Shown: piece by piece, positions 1 through 9,834 of the stretch
How the letters are laid out: each line of letters starts with the position of its first letter
How positions within the stretch are numbered: position 1 is the first letter of the stretch
NCBI RefSeq assembly: GCF_004337985.1
Contig: NW_021940919.1
Coordinates: 771,318 to 835,317 of the forward strand
Direction of reading: 5' to 3'
Source: Pyricularia pennisetigena
Taxonomy: Eukaryota > Ascomycota > Sordariomycetes > Magnaporthales > Pyriculariaceae
Length of the DNA stretch: 64,000 nt
Notes under the pieces: model-generated
What the model saw: the letters and a program-made list of their open reading frames with translations, nothing else
The model's database searches: none
Told to the model about the DNA's origin: nothing
Program-made: the position numbers and the translations under genes

Positions 1-196
1 AGAAAATTTGGAATTCTTAGCTGATGGAGAAAAGGTTAATAAACCGGAACAGCCTGAGAACGATTGTATTTTTGTTCGTTAATAGTTTTATATTTAAATT
101 AGTTTATAAAAGTAGGTATTTTGTTATTGGATTTTCGGGGCGCTGAACAGGGAAGGGGGCCGAGCAGGGGGTACCCGACGTTATATAATTTGCACC

Positions 197-198
<2 letters not shown>

Positions 199-252
<54 letters not shown>
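199..252. repeat. (TA)n microsatellite
   Basis: An uninterrupted run of about 27 TA dinucleotides in AT-rich DNA. Confidence 0.95.
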
Positions 253-255
<3 letters not shown>

Positions 256-1411
256 CCTAATGAAAACGGATTTATTTAATAAGCAAATTTTTAACGAAAA
301 AATGGAAAGTAAATTTGTGTAACCCATATATATGCATGGTATATGGGCCGTATATGCAAACGTTCGCTAACACTTGACAGCCGCCCTTCGCGAAAATGCT
401 AAAAAGCTTCGACAAATATATATTATTTATGGGCCATTTGCTATACATATATATTGCTAACACAACCAAAACTTCACGCATTCGCGGCGTTTCCAAAAAT
501 AAATTTCATTATTTTCTCCCATCATGCAGCATATTTAATGCATATGCTAATAATATAAATATAACGCCCACCAAATCTAATAAATATACGCCATTCAAAT
601 GCATTCCATATACAATATTAATACACAATTAGTTCGTAGCCTCATTCGCCGCAAAATCAATAAGGATGGTTTTGCTTAAAATAAATATATTTTCAACCCA
701 TATACAATATATATGCAATACGTGAACTAATATTACATAATTTGACAAATTATTTTATCCGAATATATAGGCGCCGCATATGCAGCGTATTAGGGGATAT
801 TTGGATTTAGTAGTACAATTAATTTTATACTTTAAGCATAGTTTTAATAAGCATATGCGCTATATATGCGCTATATATGCGTTGTATTTAAAATTTTCAT
901 AATACCGTTTATGGGTATTTACTGTATGTGCGTTGCATATGCAAGGTACAAATCTAATAGTAGACGGTTATATAATGGTTATTGGCGTTATGCTATGATT
1001 TAAAGTGTGCAATTGGAATGCATACGCATATAATAAGGAAGGAAAATGCTTAAAGTTTTTTTGTACTAAATTATATTATAGATAAGTATAAATTCTGGTA
1101 TTGTTTTCGATATATATATAAATATATATATATATTACTTACAAACAGCTGCTGTAACCGTTAATCTTTCAACCCGTTTACCCCGGCCAGTATTTCATAT
1201 AATATCCGGCTATTAAAACGAGGGTCGAATTGGGAATTGGGGATTATATCCCCTTTAAGGTAGCCGTTTGCGTGTTGTATGTGCACCGCTTTTGCGAGGA
1301 TAAAATATTAGCTTTTCACGCGTATTGGGCCGATTTGCTAATTCTTTTTTTGGTTTTTGCAATAAATTTGCAACGATTTTCCTCACAATTCCCTCTTCTT
1401 CCTTTTCCTTT

Positions 1412-1498
1412 TTTTCCTCCTCCTTTTCCTCCTCCTTTTCCTCCTCCTTTTCCTCCTCCTTTTCCTCCTCCTTTTCCTCCTCCTTTTCCTCCTCCATT
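1412..1498. repeat. 12-bp pyrimidine tandem repeat
   Basis: About seven near-perfect copies of a 12-bp unit (TTTTCCTCCTCC). Because the unit is a multiple of three and stop-free, all frames stay open, giving false Pro/Phe-, Ser/Phe-, Lys/Glu- and Gly/Lys-rich reading frames on both strands. Confidence 0.93.
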
Positions 1499-2150
1499 TT
1501 TTCCTTTTTTTTCTGTTTTTTTGTTTATATTCGGGCGTTGTAAATATATCGTATTTACGAACAATTAACTGGTTTGCGGTTTTATCGTCACTGTCGCTTA
1601 TTATAAACGGTATTAAAGTATTGCTTTTCCGGGTAATTGGCCGTTTGGAAACGGGTAATTGCCGCGCAATCGCATTACGTTTGCCTGGTATAAATATATT
1701 ATCAATTGCAGGAATTTGATGTTAATGTAACGTATATACAGTATTTTCAATTGCAGCTATTATAAGTTTAATACGGTTACGCGGCCGCGCATTTGATGTT
1801 TTTACATGCAATAAATCTGCATTACGTTTCCGGTTTATATTGGAAACGGATCCTTATAAATAGAAATTAATAAATAATTAAATAAAAAAGAATAATATAA
1901 TATATTTACAAATAATTGGCGTTGGAAATGCGAACCATATTTAATACGGAGCGATTTATGGGTTAAAACGATTCATTCTGCTGTTTGTGCAATAATATCC
2001 AAAGGATATATATGCCTAAAAGTTATTAATAAAAAATTATAAAAAAGAATTCAAAAAAACACTTACACCGGCTCTTTCGCAAATTTACTTTATCTCCAAT
2101 GTTGGTCGAAAACGAGTTTTTTTAACGCACTAAATTAATAGACGTTAATA

Positions 2151-2157
2151 CTAATAC

Positions 2158-2242
<85 letters not shown>
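2151..2242. repeat. (TAA)n microsatellite
   Basis: About 30 TAA/AAT trinucleotides, with a slightly degenerate TAC-containing start. Confidence 0.95.
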
Positions 2243-2243
<1 letters not shown>

Positions 2244-2482
2244 GTATAAACATACATATATAAATACTTACTTAAATCCAAATTCTTTTTCGGTTAAATT
2301 CGGGATTCTAAAACTTTCTAATACCACTATTAAAGATTAGCAAATAAGCGGCGAATATAATGTATTACGGTAATGGAATGTATATGCAATACATTTACAA
2401 AGCCCTGGGTGTTCGCAACGTGAATGCCGGCGAAGGTTTGTAAATTGTGCGTACGACGCACCATACATTTTACCGCTTTTAC

Positions 2483-2905
2483 CGTTCAAAAACGCCATAC
2501 ATCTATAATAATTAGCTTAATATATTTATAAATATAAATTAAAATAATTATTTACATGTTTGGAATTACGTTGGATAAATGCAACGGTGGGTTGGGTGGT
2601 ACTATAACAAATGTTAATATATTATCGTGCACATGTTGGGCGTATGCACCGCATAAACAACCAACGGTAACATTATACTTACACTTACTTTCATCGAATT
2701 TCCCAGCATTCCAATTGGGTTTGTTTTGTTCTGTAAATATATCAAATATAAATATAAATATAATATTTATATATATATAATATTTATATATATATATATT
2801 TTGCAAAAAGGGTTATCTTACTTAGTGGGACCCAATCCCAATTCAGGTTCGCAATACCTCCAATATGGTAACCGTATTTGGAGGTAAATAATGCATTCTC
2901 AACGT
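2483..2905 (-). pseudogene. Remnant of an unrecognised multi-exon gene (four short exons)
   Basis: Four short minus-strand segments are joined by convincing splice signals: 2905-2822 (after TTTTTCCAG, ending at GTAAGA), 2730-2689 (after TTTACAG, ending at GTAAGT), 2601-2556 (after GTTATAG, ending at GTAAAT) and 2502-2483 (after AAGCTAAT...TTATAG, ending at GTAAAA). The first segment reads without stops and includes YGYHIGGIANLNWDW. The frame is open across the segments examined, which is unusual in such AT-rich DNA. I do not recognise the family and see neither start nor end. It lies downstream of, and on the same strand as, the decayed transposase-like gene at 3.2-7.0 kb and may be part of the same element. 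Confidence 0.4.
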
Positions 2906-3222
2906 CTGGAAAAATAAAATCAACTAAATCCTAAATTAACATTAATATAAATATTTTTAAACCATTATTAAAATTTTATAAATATATACCAATTGATTTT
3001 CAGATGGTACCCAATCGCTTTTGCTTATATTGCCGGCGGGAAAAAATCATATTTAATTCTATGTGCAATGAATATGCGGAAATGAAATTTGGAAAAAAAG
3101 AAAAAATTGCAATCGTTGTTAAAAATGGGTTGGTACATTGATAAAATAAACAATTTCCGTAGGCAATGCATCTGGATCACTCGCCTATTGCATAGGCTTT
3201 ATATAAAAAAAAGGAAATAAAC

Positions 3223-3290
3223 GAAAAAAGTAAAAAAAAGTAAAAAAAAGTAAAAAAAAGTAAAAAAAAGTAAAAAAAAGTAAAAAAGAA
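3223..3290. repeat. 10-bp A-rich tandem repeat
   Basis: About six copies of a 10-bp unit (GTAAAAAAAA). Confidence 0.92.
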
Positions 3291-3825
3291 AGTTGGAGTT
3301 TTAACCGAAATAATGCAATGCATGTGGAAATAATATAGATCTTTCCAACCACGTTTAATTTCGTATTTTAAGCTTGAAACGCTTAAATATGGGGCTAATA
3401 ATAAACGATAACCATTACACCTAGTATAGAAATTAAAACCGAATTTTTGCAAAATTAATGGTTTATTAAATTTGAATATCAAAAATAAAAATCGTCCGTT
3501 AAAAAAAAGGTGTTGGAAAATAATCGTTCGATTTGATATACATCCGTTGTTTACGCGGTGTATATGGTAAATATTCTGGTTTTTATTCCGAATCAATTTC
3601 TTTTTGCAATATTTCACATTCTTTTTACCGTTTAATTTCCAACAGTTTTATTTTAATAAACGTTCCTTTTGAAGTTCTTCGTTTTTTTGTGCAATTTTAT
3701 ACACGTATTTAATGGTTAAATACTACGTCGTTGTTGCAATATTATTGCAAATATTATTATAATATCGTTATTTGCAAACGTAGTAAATGAACGTTTACCT
3801 GTTAATAATTAAAACGTTATATTTG

Positions 3826-4090
3826 ATATTCCTTTGCTTGTGCGTTGGAATTGCGGCTTTGGATCTAGCACCGGCTTTAATATTTCTGCTTCATTATTTG
3901 TGCATTGCAGTTGCGGCTCTGGATCTGGTACCGGTTTTAATATATCTACTGCATTATTTGTGCATTGCAGTTGCGGTTCTGGATCTGGTACCGGCTCTAA
4001 TATATCTGCTTCATTATTTGTGCATTGCAGTTGCGGCTTTGGATCTGGTACCGGCTTTAATATATTTTTGTTATTGCTTGTACGTTGCAA
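3826..4090. repeat. 60-bp minisatellite, about 4.4 copies
   Basis: A 60-bp unit (containing TTGTGCATTGCAGTTGCGG and GGATCTGGTACCGG) is repeated about four times with only a few differences. It is GC-richer than its surroundings. The unit length is divisible by three and stop-free in several frames. The minus-strand reading gives a 20-residue acidic/Pro-rich repeat (PVPDPEPQLQ) lying where the C-terminal part of the decayed transposase-like gene would be, so it may have been a coding repeat. Confidence 0.9.
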
Positions 4091-4346
4091 TTACGGTATA
4101 GGAATATAATGAATTTAATTTCGTAAAATTGCATGTGCGTATTGCCCAGTGGAAACAATATTATATCTTCTTTTTTTTGCGTTAAAAACTGCGGGCAAAT
4201 TTAGCAATATTAGATCGATTATCCCATATAATAAGAATACCATGCTTAAGCGTTATTTCGTCTTTTTCGGTTTAAGCAAAACATTTGCGTTCCAACCTAA
4301 AACAAATAAATATAAAAATATTAATATTATTTTTCCCAAATATTTT

Positions 4347-4396
<50 letters not shown>
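4347..4396. repeat. (AT)n microsatellite
   Basis: About 24 AT dinucleotides, directly next to a plausible splice donor of the decayed minus-strand gene. Confidence 0.93.
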
Positions 4397-4401
<5 letters not shown>

Positions 4402-5599
4402 AATAGCGGCCAAAAGTGGTAATTTTCGCCCAACTAACGAACTATTTTCTGCATGCCCTATTTCGGCGATATTGGTATATTTAGGCGCTGTTTAACGCCA
4501 AAATTGGTTGATATTTGAACAGCATGCAAAAATTGCAGCTTTTAACCAAAGGATTTCCTTTCGTTAAACCAAGCCTTAGTTTCTGGATATGCATCGATTA
4601 TATATTGCATATACGTTTTATATTCGGTTTCCGTTGGTAAATTAATCAATTTTTCAAACTGTGTCCGCGCTTTATACAAAGGAAATTTCGTTTTAAAATT
4701 CCGGATTATATAAATTGCACAAATAATGTAAATGCATTAAAAATGCTTTTTTTAATATTTTGCTTGTATTAAGGGAATCAAAGTATAAATCAAATCCCGA
4801 ATTATATTTTATTAATTAATATTTAAATATTAAAAACGATATAATTATAATGCTTACCGAATGCTTGTATTTGGTTTGCGTTAGCTATTGCTGTTATCCG
4901 ATTTCTAACTTCACCTCCAAAAATATGCCCCCATTTAGCAATCTAACCAAAAATTTGTTAATAAATTTAAAAATAACCTATAAAAAAAGCTTCCAATCTT
5001 TTTAAATTTATGGGTTTATAAAACTGTAAAAATATGCTTGTTTTCGTCCGTGAGGTAGATTTAATAGAATAAAACTAATATACTCCATATAATATATAAA
5101 AAAACATATGCATTGTAAATATATACAATTTGCTGGACCTTCCCATCCTTTAAAAAAGAAAAGTTAATAAATCATGCAACCATTTTCCAGGATAAATCCA
5201 TTTTTAAATATTATTGTCGACTAAAATGTTTAAGCAGTGTACGTATAGTGTATATGGTAGCGAATCTTCCTTATATTAAATGGATAATATCCCAAATAAG
5301 ACGTTGTTCGTGTGGTCTTTGTTATTGGTTTCGGAATTCCGCATATGCACTAAATATAATATTTATTATTAATATAAATGCAATATATAAAAAATGTGTA
5401 TATATACCTAAATACCCAGTTCCTTTTGGATTTTTAATAATTCTAAACGCTTTAGTTATAAATGCAATTCGATTAAAACAGTTTAAATATCTTTTAAATC
5501 CACGTAAGGCATTTTCGTTGCCCCATTTTTCCTTAAACGTTTGAGACGCAATGCTTATAGCAAATATTCCTGGATAGCCAAGTGAATAAATTAATAAAA

Positions 5600-5727
5600 T
5601 AAAAAAAGAAAAAGAAAAAAAGAAAAAAAGAAAAAAAGAAAAAAAGAAAAAAAGAAAAAAAGAAAAAAAGAAAAAAAGAAAAAAAGAAAAAAAGAAAAAA
5701 AGAAAAAAAGAAAAAAAGAAAAAAGAA
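5600..5727. repeat. 8-bp A-rich tandem repeat
   Basis: About 15 copies of GAAAAAAA. On the minus strand this yields an artefactual Phe/Ser/Leu run in the middle of a decayed gene. Confidence 0.93.
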
Positions 5728-6220
5728 TAAGATACCAACGTAGTTTTAAAGTTAATATATCTTGCGTTTTAAAAACTGTTAAAATATCTTTTTTAATTTG
5801 TATTGGCATTCGATTTGGAAAAGTTGGGTAATACGTATACGATCCACGGGCAAATATAAATATTTATGGATTCCGTAAATGGTTTACTGGAATACAAATA
5901 TTAAAATTTATTTCGCATTTGCATCGTTTTATTTTACCAATACCGTTGGAATGGCGGAATCCTGGCGAAAAATTAGTATTATAAATATATATTTAATATT
6001 ATAAGGGATATTTACCACAAATTTTACGTTTATGCAAAATATTTCCAATATGAATGCATTGTAAAAGATTTTGTTCTGGGTTACCGTTTTTTAATAAAAA
6101 TTGCAAATAGTGGGTATTTAACCCAATAAACGATGGTAAAAATATTTGTAAAATATGCTAAAGCTTTGCTAATAATTTATTTAAATATAATAGTTGCATT
6201 TCCTAAAAAAATTAATATAT

Positions 6221-6249
6221 ATAATAAATAAATAAATAAATAAATAAAT
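6221..6249. repeat. (ATAA)n microsatellite
   Basis: About seven copies of a 4-bp unit, lying in the presumed intron just downstream of the donor at 6258 on the minus strand. Confidence 0.85.
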
Positions 6250-7449
6250 TTACGTACACTATTTTCTCCTCGATAAAAATAGGTTAGATATTCGAACAGG
6301 ACCATTTTCCTATTATAACGTTTTTGCAATGCATTTGCCCGGTTGGATTTAAATTGGTTTTACGTTTCCAAAATTCCAAAAAACCGAAGAAAACACTAAT
6401 ATATATTTAATATATAAAATGTATACGTTAAATATATACGGCGCACTTATTTTTTATTTTATTCCGGATATTTTGTTAAACCGTTGGGGCCGGATGTATA
6501 CAAATTCTACATTTAGAAAATTATTCTGTATGAAATAGTTTAAACCGATTATAAGTAATGCAAAAATTACGGAGGTTTGCCCGAAAATTGGAGCAATATC
6601 GAATTCCGCTGCATTGAAAATTCCAATGGAATGCATAATAATTGCTAATATAAAAATTAGTTTTTATATATTAATATTATTATATAAATTTACCCAGAAA
6701 AATTTAGTTTTTGACGTTCGAATTTCCTATTTTGTTAAGAATTTGGAAGTAAAGGCAATATTAAATTTAAAAAGAAACTAGTTTTAATATTTGCAATATT
6801 TATATTTTAATAAAATAAATATATTTACTCGTTCGACAATCTTTTTAATTTTAATATTGCAAATGCTGGTAAAAATAAATCCATTTAACTCTATAAACGA
6901 TATTTACCATAAAAAATATGTTAAATTCCCGTTATTAGAATATTTGGATAATATGGAATAATAATATAATGTTAAATTTTTGTAACGGTAATTTTGTATT
7001 TATTATTTCCGGTAATATAAAAACCAAATTGGTTAATAATTTCCTAATATTTATTAGCGATTAAATACCGTATATATAACGTATATATAATATTTATTTT
7101 GTTTATATAACTATTAACCCATAGCAATTCCCAAAAGTTCTGCATTTTTGTTTAGTTAAAAAGTTTAGCATTTATATTATATATAATTTATTTTGTATTT
7201 TTAATTGGAAAATTTTCCAATTATATATGCAAATCCTGTGGGATTTTACCATTTGGAAATAACGGTATTATTACCCATTTATTTTTGCGCTTTATTTGTT
7301 AAATACCCAAATAAAGGTTTAGCAATAAATGGGCGTTGCGTAAGGGAGAAAATGTTTTTTAATCCCCATTGAATCGGTATATTGAATCGCCGATTCCGGG
7401 TTTTTATTTTTAATTATTTTTCTTATAAACAGCCAATTAGAATTTGTTA

Positions 7450-8119
7450 TTTTGTTAAATCCCGTGCATCCCTTTTGGGATTTTGAACCCCCGGTCCTTT
7501 TACAGGATCCACTTTCTGAACCCCTTCCAGCGAGTTTCTGAACCGGGCTTAACTCGTCCCTCCTTAGAGTAGAAGTTCCATCCATCCCTGTATTTTTAGC
7601 AAAACCTGTCTCTTCTTTATGCGGATATGTTTGTGTACGAACCAAGTTGTCTAACATCGGACCTTTGCTCCGGAGCTTTCGACTCAATCGTCTAGCTTAT
7701 GCAACTTGCGCGTGTTAATCATCTACTCGTCGTACAGGTAGGTGAAGCTTGGTATATTCTTTCTTTTTCTAGAATGTCGGGAGGACGTTGACTTGGTCCA
7801 CAATGACTTTCGGAAGGTTTGCCTCGATTGCGGTAGTGATTGGGCCAATTTGGGGGGTGAGACTTTTCATAATTCATGCAACAATGGATATAGCAAGGTA
7901 TATACTTGACATACCTGAATGGACACGAACAGACCATATGGTAACAACAATTTATAAACGGTGCGCCAGTCCACTGTTGAAGCAGTACTTTCAGTCAAAA
8001 GTATCATTCCTCAACACCGTGAGAAATAACTACTCCAACACCATTTTGCCACATTTATCCATCTCGACTCTCTGTCACTTTTACCTCTACCACATCTACA
8101 GCAAAGACCCTTTTCTAAA
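7450..8119. other. Transition from AT-rich block to gene block, no gene seen
   Basis: Base composition changes sharply around 7.45-7.5 kb. The open frames here (for example 7319-7687 minus and 7788-8123 plus) have no recognisable domain, and they straddle the junction or overlap the start of the secreted-protein gene. I see no supportable gene. Confidence 0.6.
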
Positions 8120-8395
8120 ATGAAGGCCTCCATTATTTTTACCACTTTCACGTTCGGCAGCGTCATCGCCGCGGACTCGGTCCATGACAACACTGGCCAG
8201 CAGCATTCCGATGCAGGCCTTGAACGGTCGAACGCAGGTTCCGCCGTTCAACATCAGGCCGTGGTACTGCCACGATGGGATGGCCCAAAGGCGATCTGTA
8301 TGCACGAGTGTAGGACAGACATGAGAGCGGCTCATACAGACATGCCTGCCGAAGAGATCGAGCGGAAATGTGAACAGATCTGCAAACACGCTTAA
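8120..8395 (+). CDS. Small secreted protein (91 aa)
   Basis: An intronless frame encoding 91 residues. The first 17 or so form a good signal peptide (MKASIIFTTFTFGSVIAA, with a likely cut after an AxA-type site near residue 17-18). The mature part is hydrophilic and has four cysteines clustered at the C-terminus (CMHEC ... CEQIC), spaced as two CxxxC pairs that could form a small disulfide-linked helical hairpin. The ATG at 8120 is the first in frame and directly precedes the signal sequence. No family is recognised; size, signal and cysteine spacing resemble fungal effector-like or antimicrobial-type secreted proteins. It is the first gene beside the AT-rich block, a common position for fast-evolving secreted genes. 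No membrane segment is seen beyond the signal peptide. Confidence 0.65.
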   Translation: MKASIIFTTFTFGSVIAADSVHDNTGQQHSDAGLERSNAGSAVQHQAVVLPRWDGPKAICMHECRTDMRAAHTDMPAEEIERKCEQICKHA

Positions 8396-9834
8396 TTTAA
8401 CGGAATGAACAGTCGGTGTAAGTGAAGCCAATCCAAACGCGGGTTATACAGTGTTCTGACTATACCCCCGCCGCGTAGGCAAAGTGTGTAGGCTTTTTGT
8501 TAATTGACTCTGGTTTAACGGCTTGGCAATTTGAAGTGCAACTCTGTTTTCGCGTCGAGTTTAGCGTCTTTTTATGTAGCTTTTTTTTTTCATCTTTCTC
8601 TTTTTTCTTGGGGATGGGGGGCTTTGCCTTTGTCGGCTGCTGTTGCTGCCAAGTTTCCACAGTCTCTCCACAGACCGATTTGTACCTAATTATGATTGTT
8701 TTGGTACCAATTCCATCAAATTTACAATGTTGCCACCCATCTTCAAGGGAACTGTCACAGGCAGGCTGATGATACAGGGTAGATGCACGCAACCGGGCAA
8801 TGAACGGTATATATTGCTATTTAGTCGATGAGGTACCGGTAGGTTGTCAACGTAGACATAACTCCTCGCGCTGCGTATTAGCGATCGCAGAGACTTTAGT
8901 CATACAATCAGCCCGGTCGACTTCAGCAGAAAATAAACCGATTTAGACTATAAATACTTGGTCCAAGGGATTGTAAAACGAGTTCGATTCCACCAAATAA
9001 GTTAGAGCGCGGTAAGAATACCCGAAACAGATCCTTAATCATTCCAGAAGCTTTTAGGTTCATTGACCCGGAAAGAGCATCAGTAGTCTTTGGTGAATCA
9101 GGACTTGTTTCAATTGATAAATACAAGTACAAGATTGGTACCAATACAGCCGTTCTCTCTCATTCGACAAAAGCACCTTGTCTAGTCCCAAGGCCCGAGA
9201 AAATGAGTCTGGAAGGTAGTGACCAGCCTCCAGTAACCGTTTGCAGTCTAGCAAGCTTCAGTCTGTCATAAACCTCATAATCACCGCACTATAGGTCTGC
9301 TGCTACCGAGGCTTGTGTCACAGGATAAAGCGCATGCGCAGTTTCTCAATATGGTGGACGGACCCAATGACGAAACAAGAACGCAAAGGTGCAGTAACCC
9401 GAATCTTCAATTCTCAAAGGCCTAGAGGTCTGGTTCTAGTCTGGGAACTTGCCTTCAAACCATCCGCATACCATTAAATAATCGATGTTGGACAAAAGTT
9501 CGTGATAAAAGGCTACCTCTAATCTATTAATCTATAAAACGTGTTCATACAACATAGGGTATTAACCAAAGTCAACCAACCAACCAAGCTCATCAAGAGG
9601 CTATTCTGAAATTACCCAAAAAGCAGCCATAGCTCTCATGACTTTTGATCCGTCATTCGACCCCAATGTGCGAATGTGTGCGTAGTCATCCTGCGTGTTA
9701 AAGTCGTGTTCTGTGTAATTCAATGTATGCCACAGGGAGGTGTACAGGCAAAAGAAACAAACAAACGCCATATTAACATGTGTTGTACAATTTTTATGCT
9801 TTCCCCTTCATCTAACCAAACAATAAAAAAGATT
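8396..9834. other. Intergenic, no gene seen
   Basis: Normal-GC sequence between the secreted protein and the 3' end of the Ca2+-ATPase gene. Short overlapping minus-strand frames at 8923-9254 share no recognisable motif. The last 100 bp or so are probably the ATPase 3' untranslated region. Confidence 0.55.

Larger units (their letters stand above)
1..2482. other. AT-rich block, left part, no intact gene
   Basis: Very AT-rich DNA with many TA-rich runs and no supportable intact reading frame. It holds simple repeats (listed separately) and scattered short open stretches. The composition is unlike the gene block after 7.5 kb and matches RIP-decayed repeat DNA in ascomycetes. I recognise no gene in this part. 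Confidence 0.75.
3180..7043 (-). pseudogene. Decayed MULE-like transposase gene, many introns
   Basis: Minus-strand exon-like stretches with consistent splice signals: 7043-6829, 6777-6694, a piece near 6640-6450, one ending at 6258, 6202-6016, one starting at 5961, one ending at 5408, a piece at 5340-5180, one ending at 4858, and about 4720-4398. Short recognisable pieces occur in order: ARGSYTYYPTFPNRMP, RIIKNPKGTGYLG, KMDLSWKM, KWGHIFGGEVRNRI, and HAENSSLVGRKLPLLAAI near 4.4 kb, then a Glu/Lys-rich coiled-coil-like tail near 3.6 kb. The order resembles, from memory, large fungal proteins with a MULE transposase-type catalytic region. In-frame stops are mainly TAA/TAG where CAA/CAG would fit, the C-to-T damage expected of RIP. 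An 8-bp A-rich satellite interrupts it near 5.6-5.7 kb. Ends are approximate, and family assignment is by motif recall only. Confidence 0.55.

Noticed and set aside
1230..1568. Open frames on both strands across the 12-bp pyrimidine repeat
   Set aside because: All are by-products of a stop-free tandem repeat whose unit is a multiple of three; no codon bias or domain.
5322..5809. Phe/Ser-rich membrane-like proteins on the minus strand
   Set aside because: The hydrophobic part is translation of the GAAAAAAA satellite; only the flanking segments belong to the decayed transposase-like gene.
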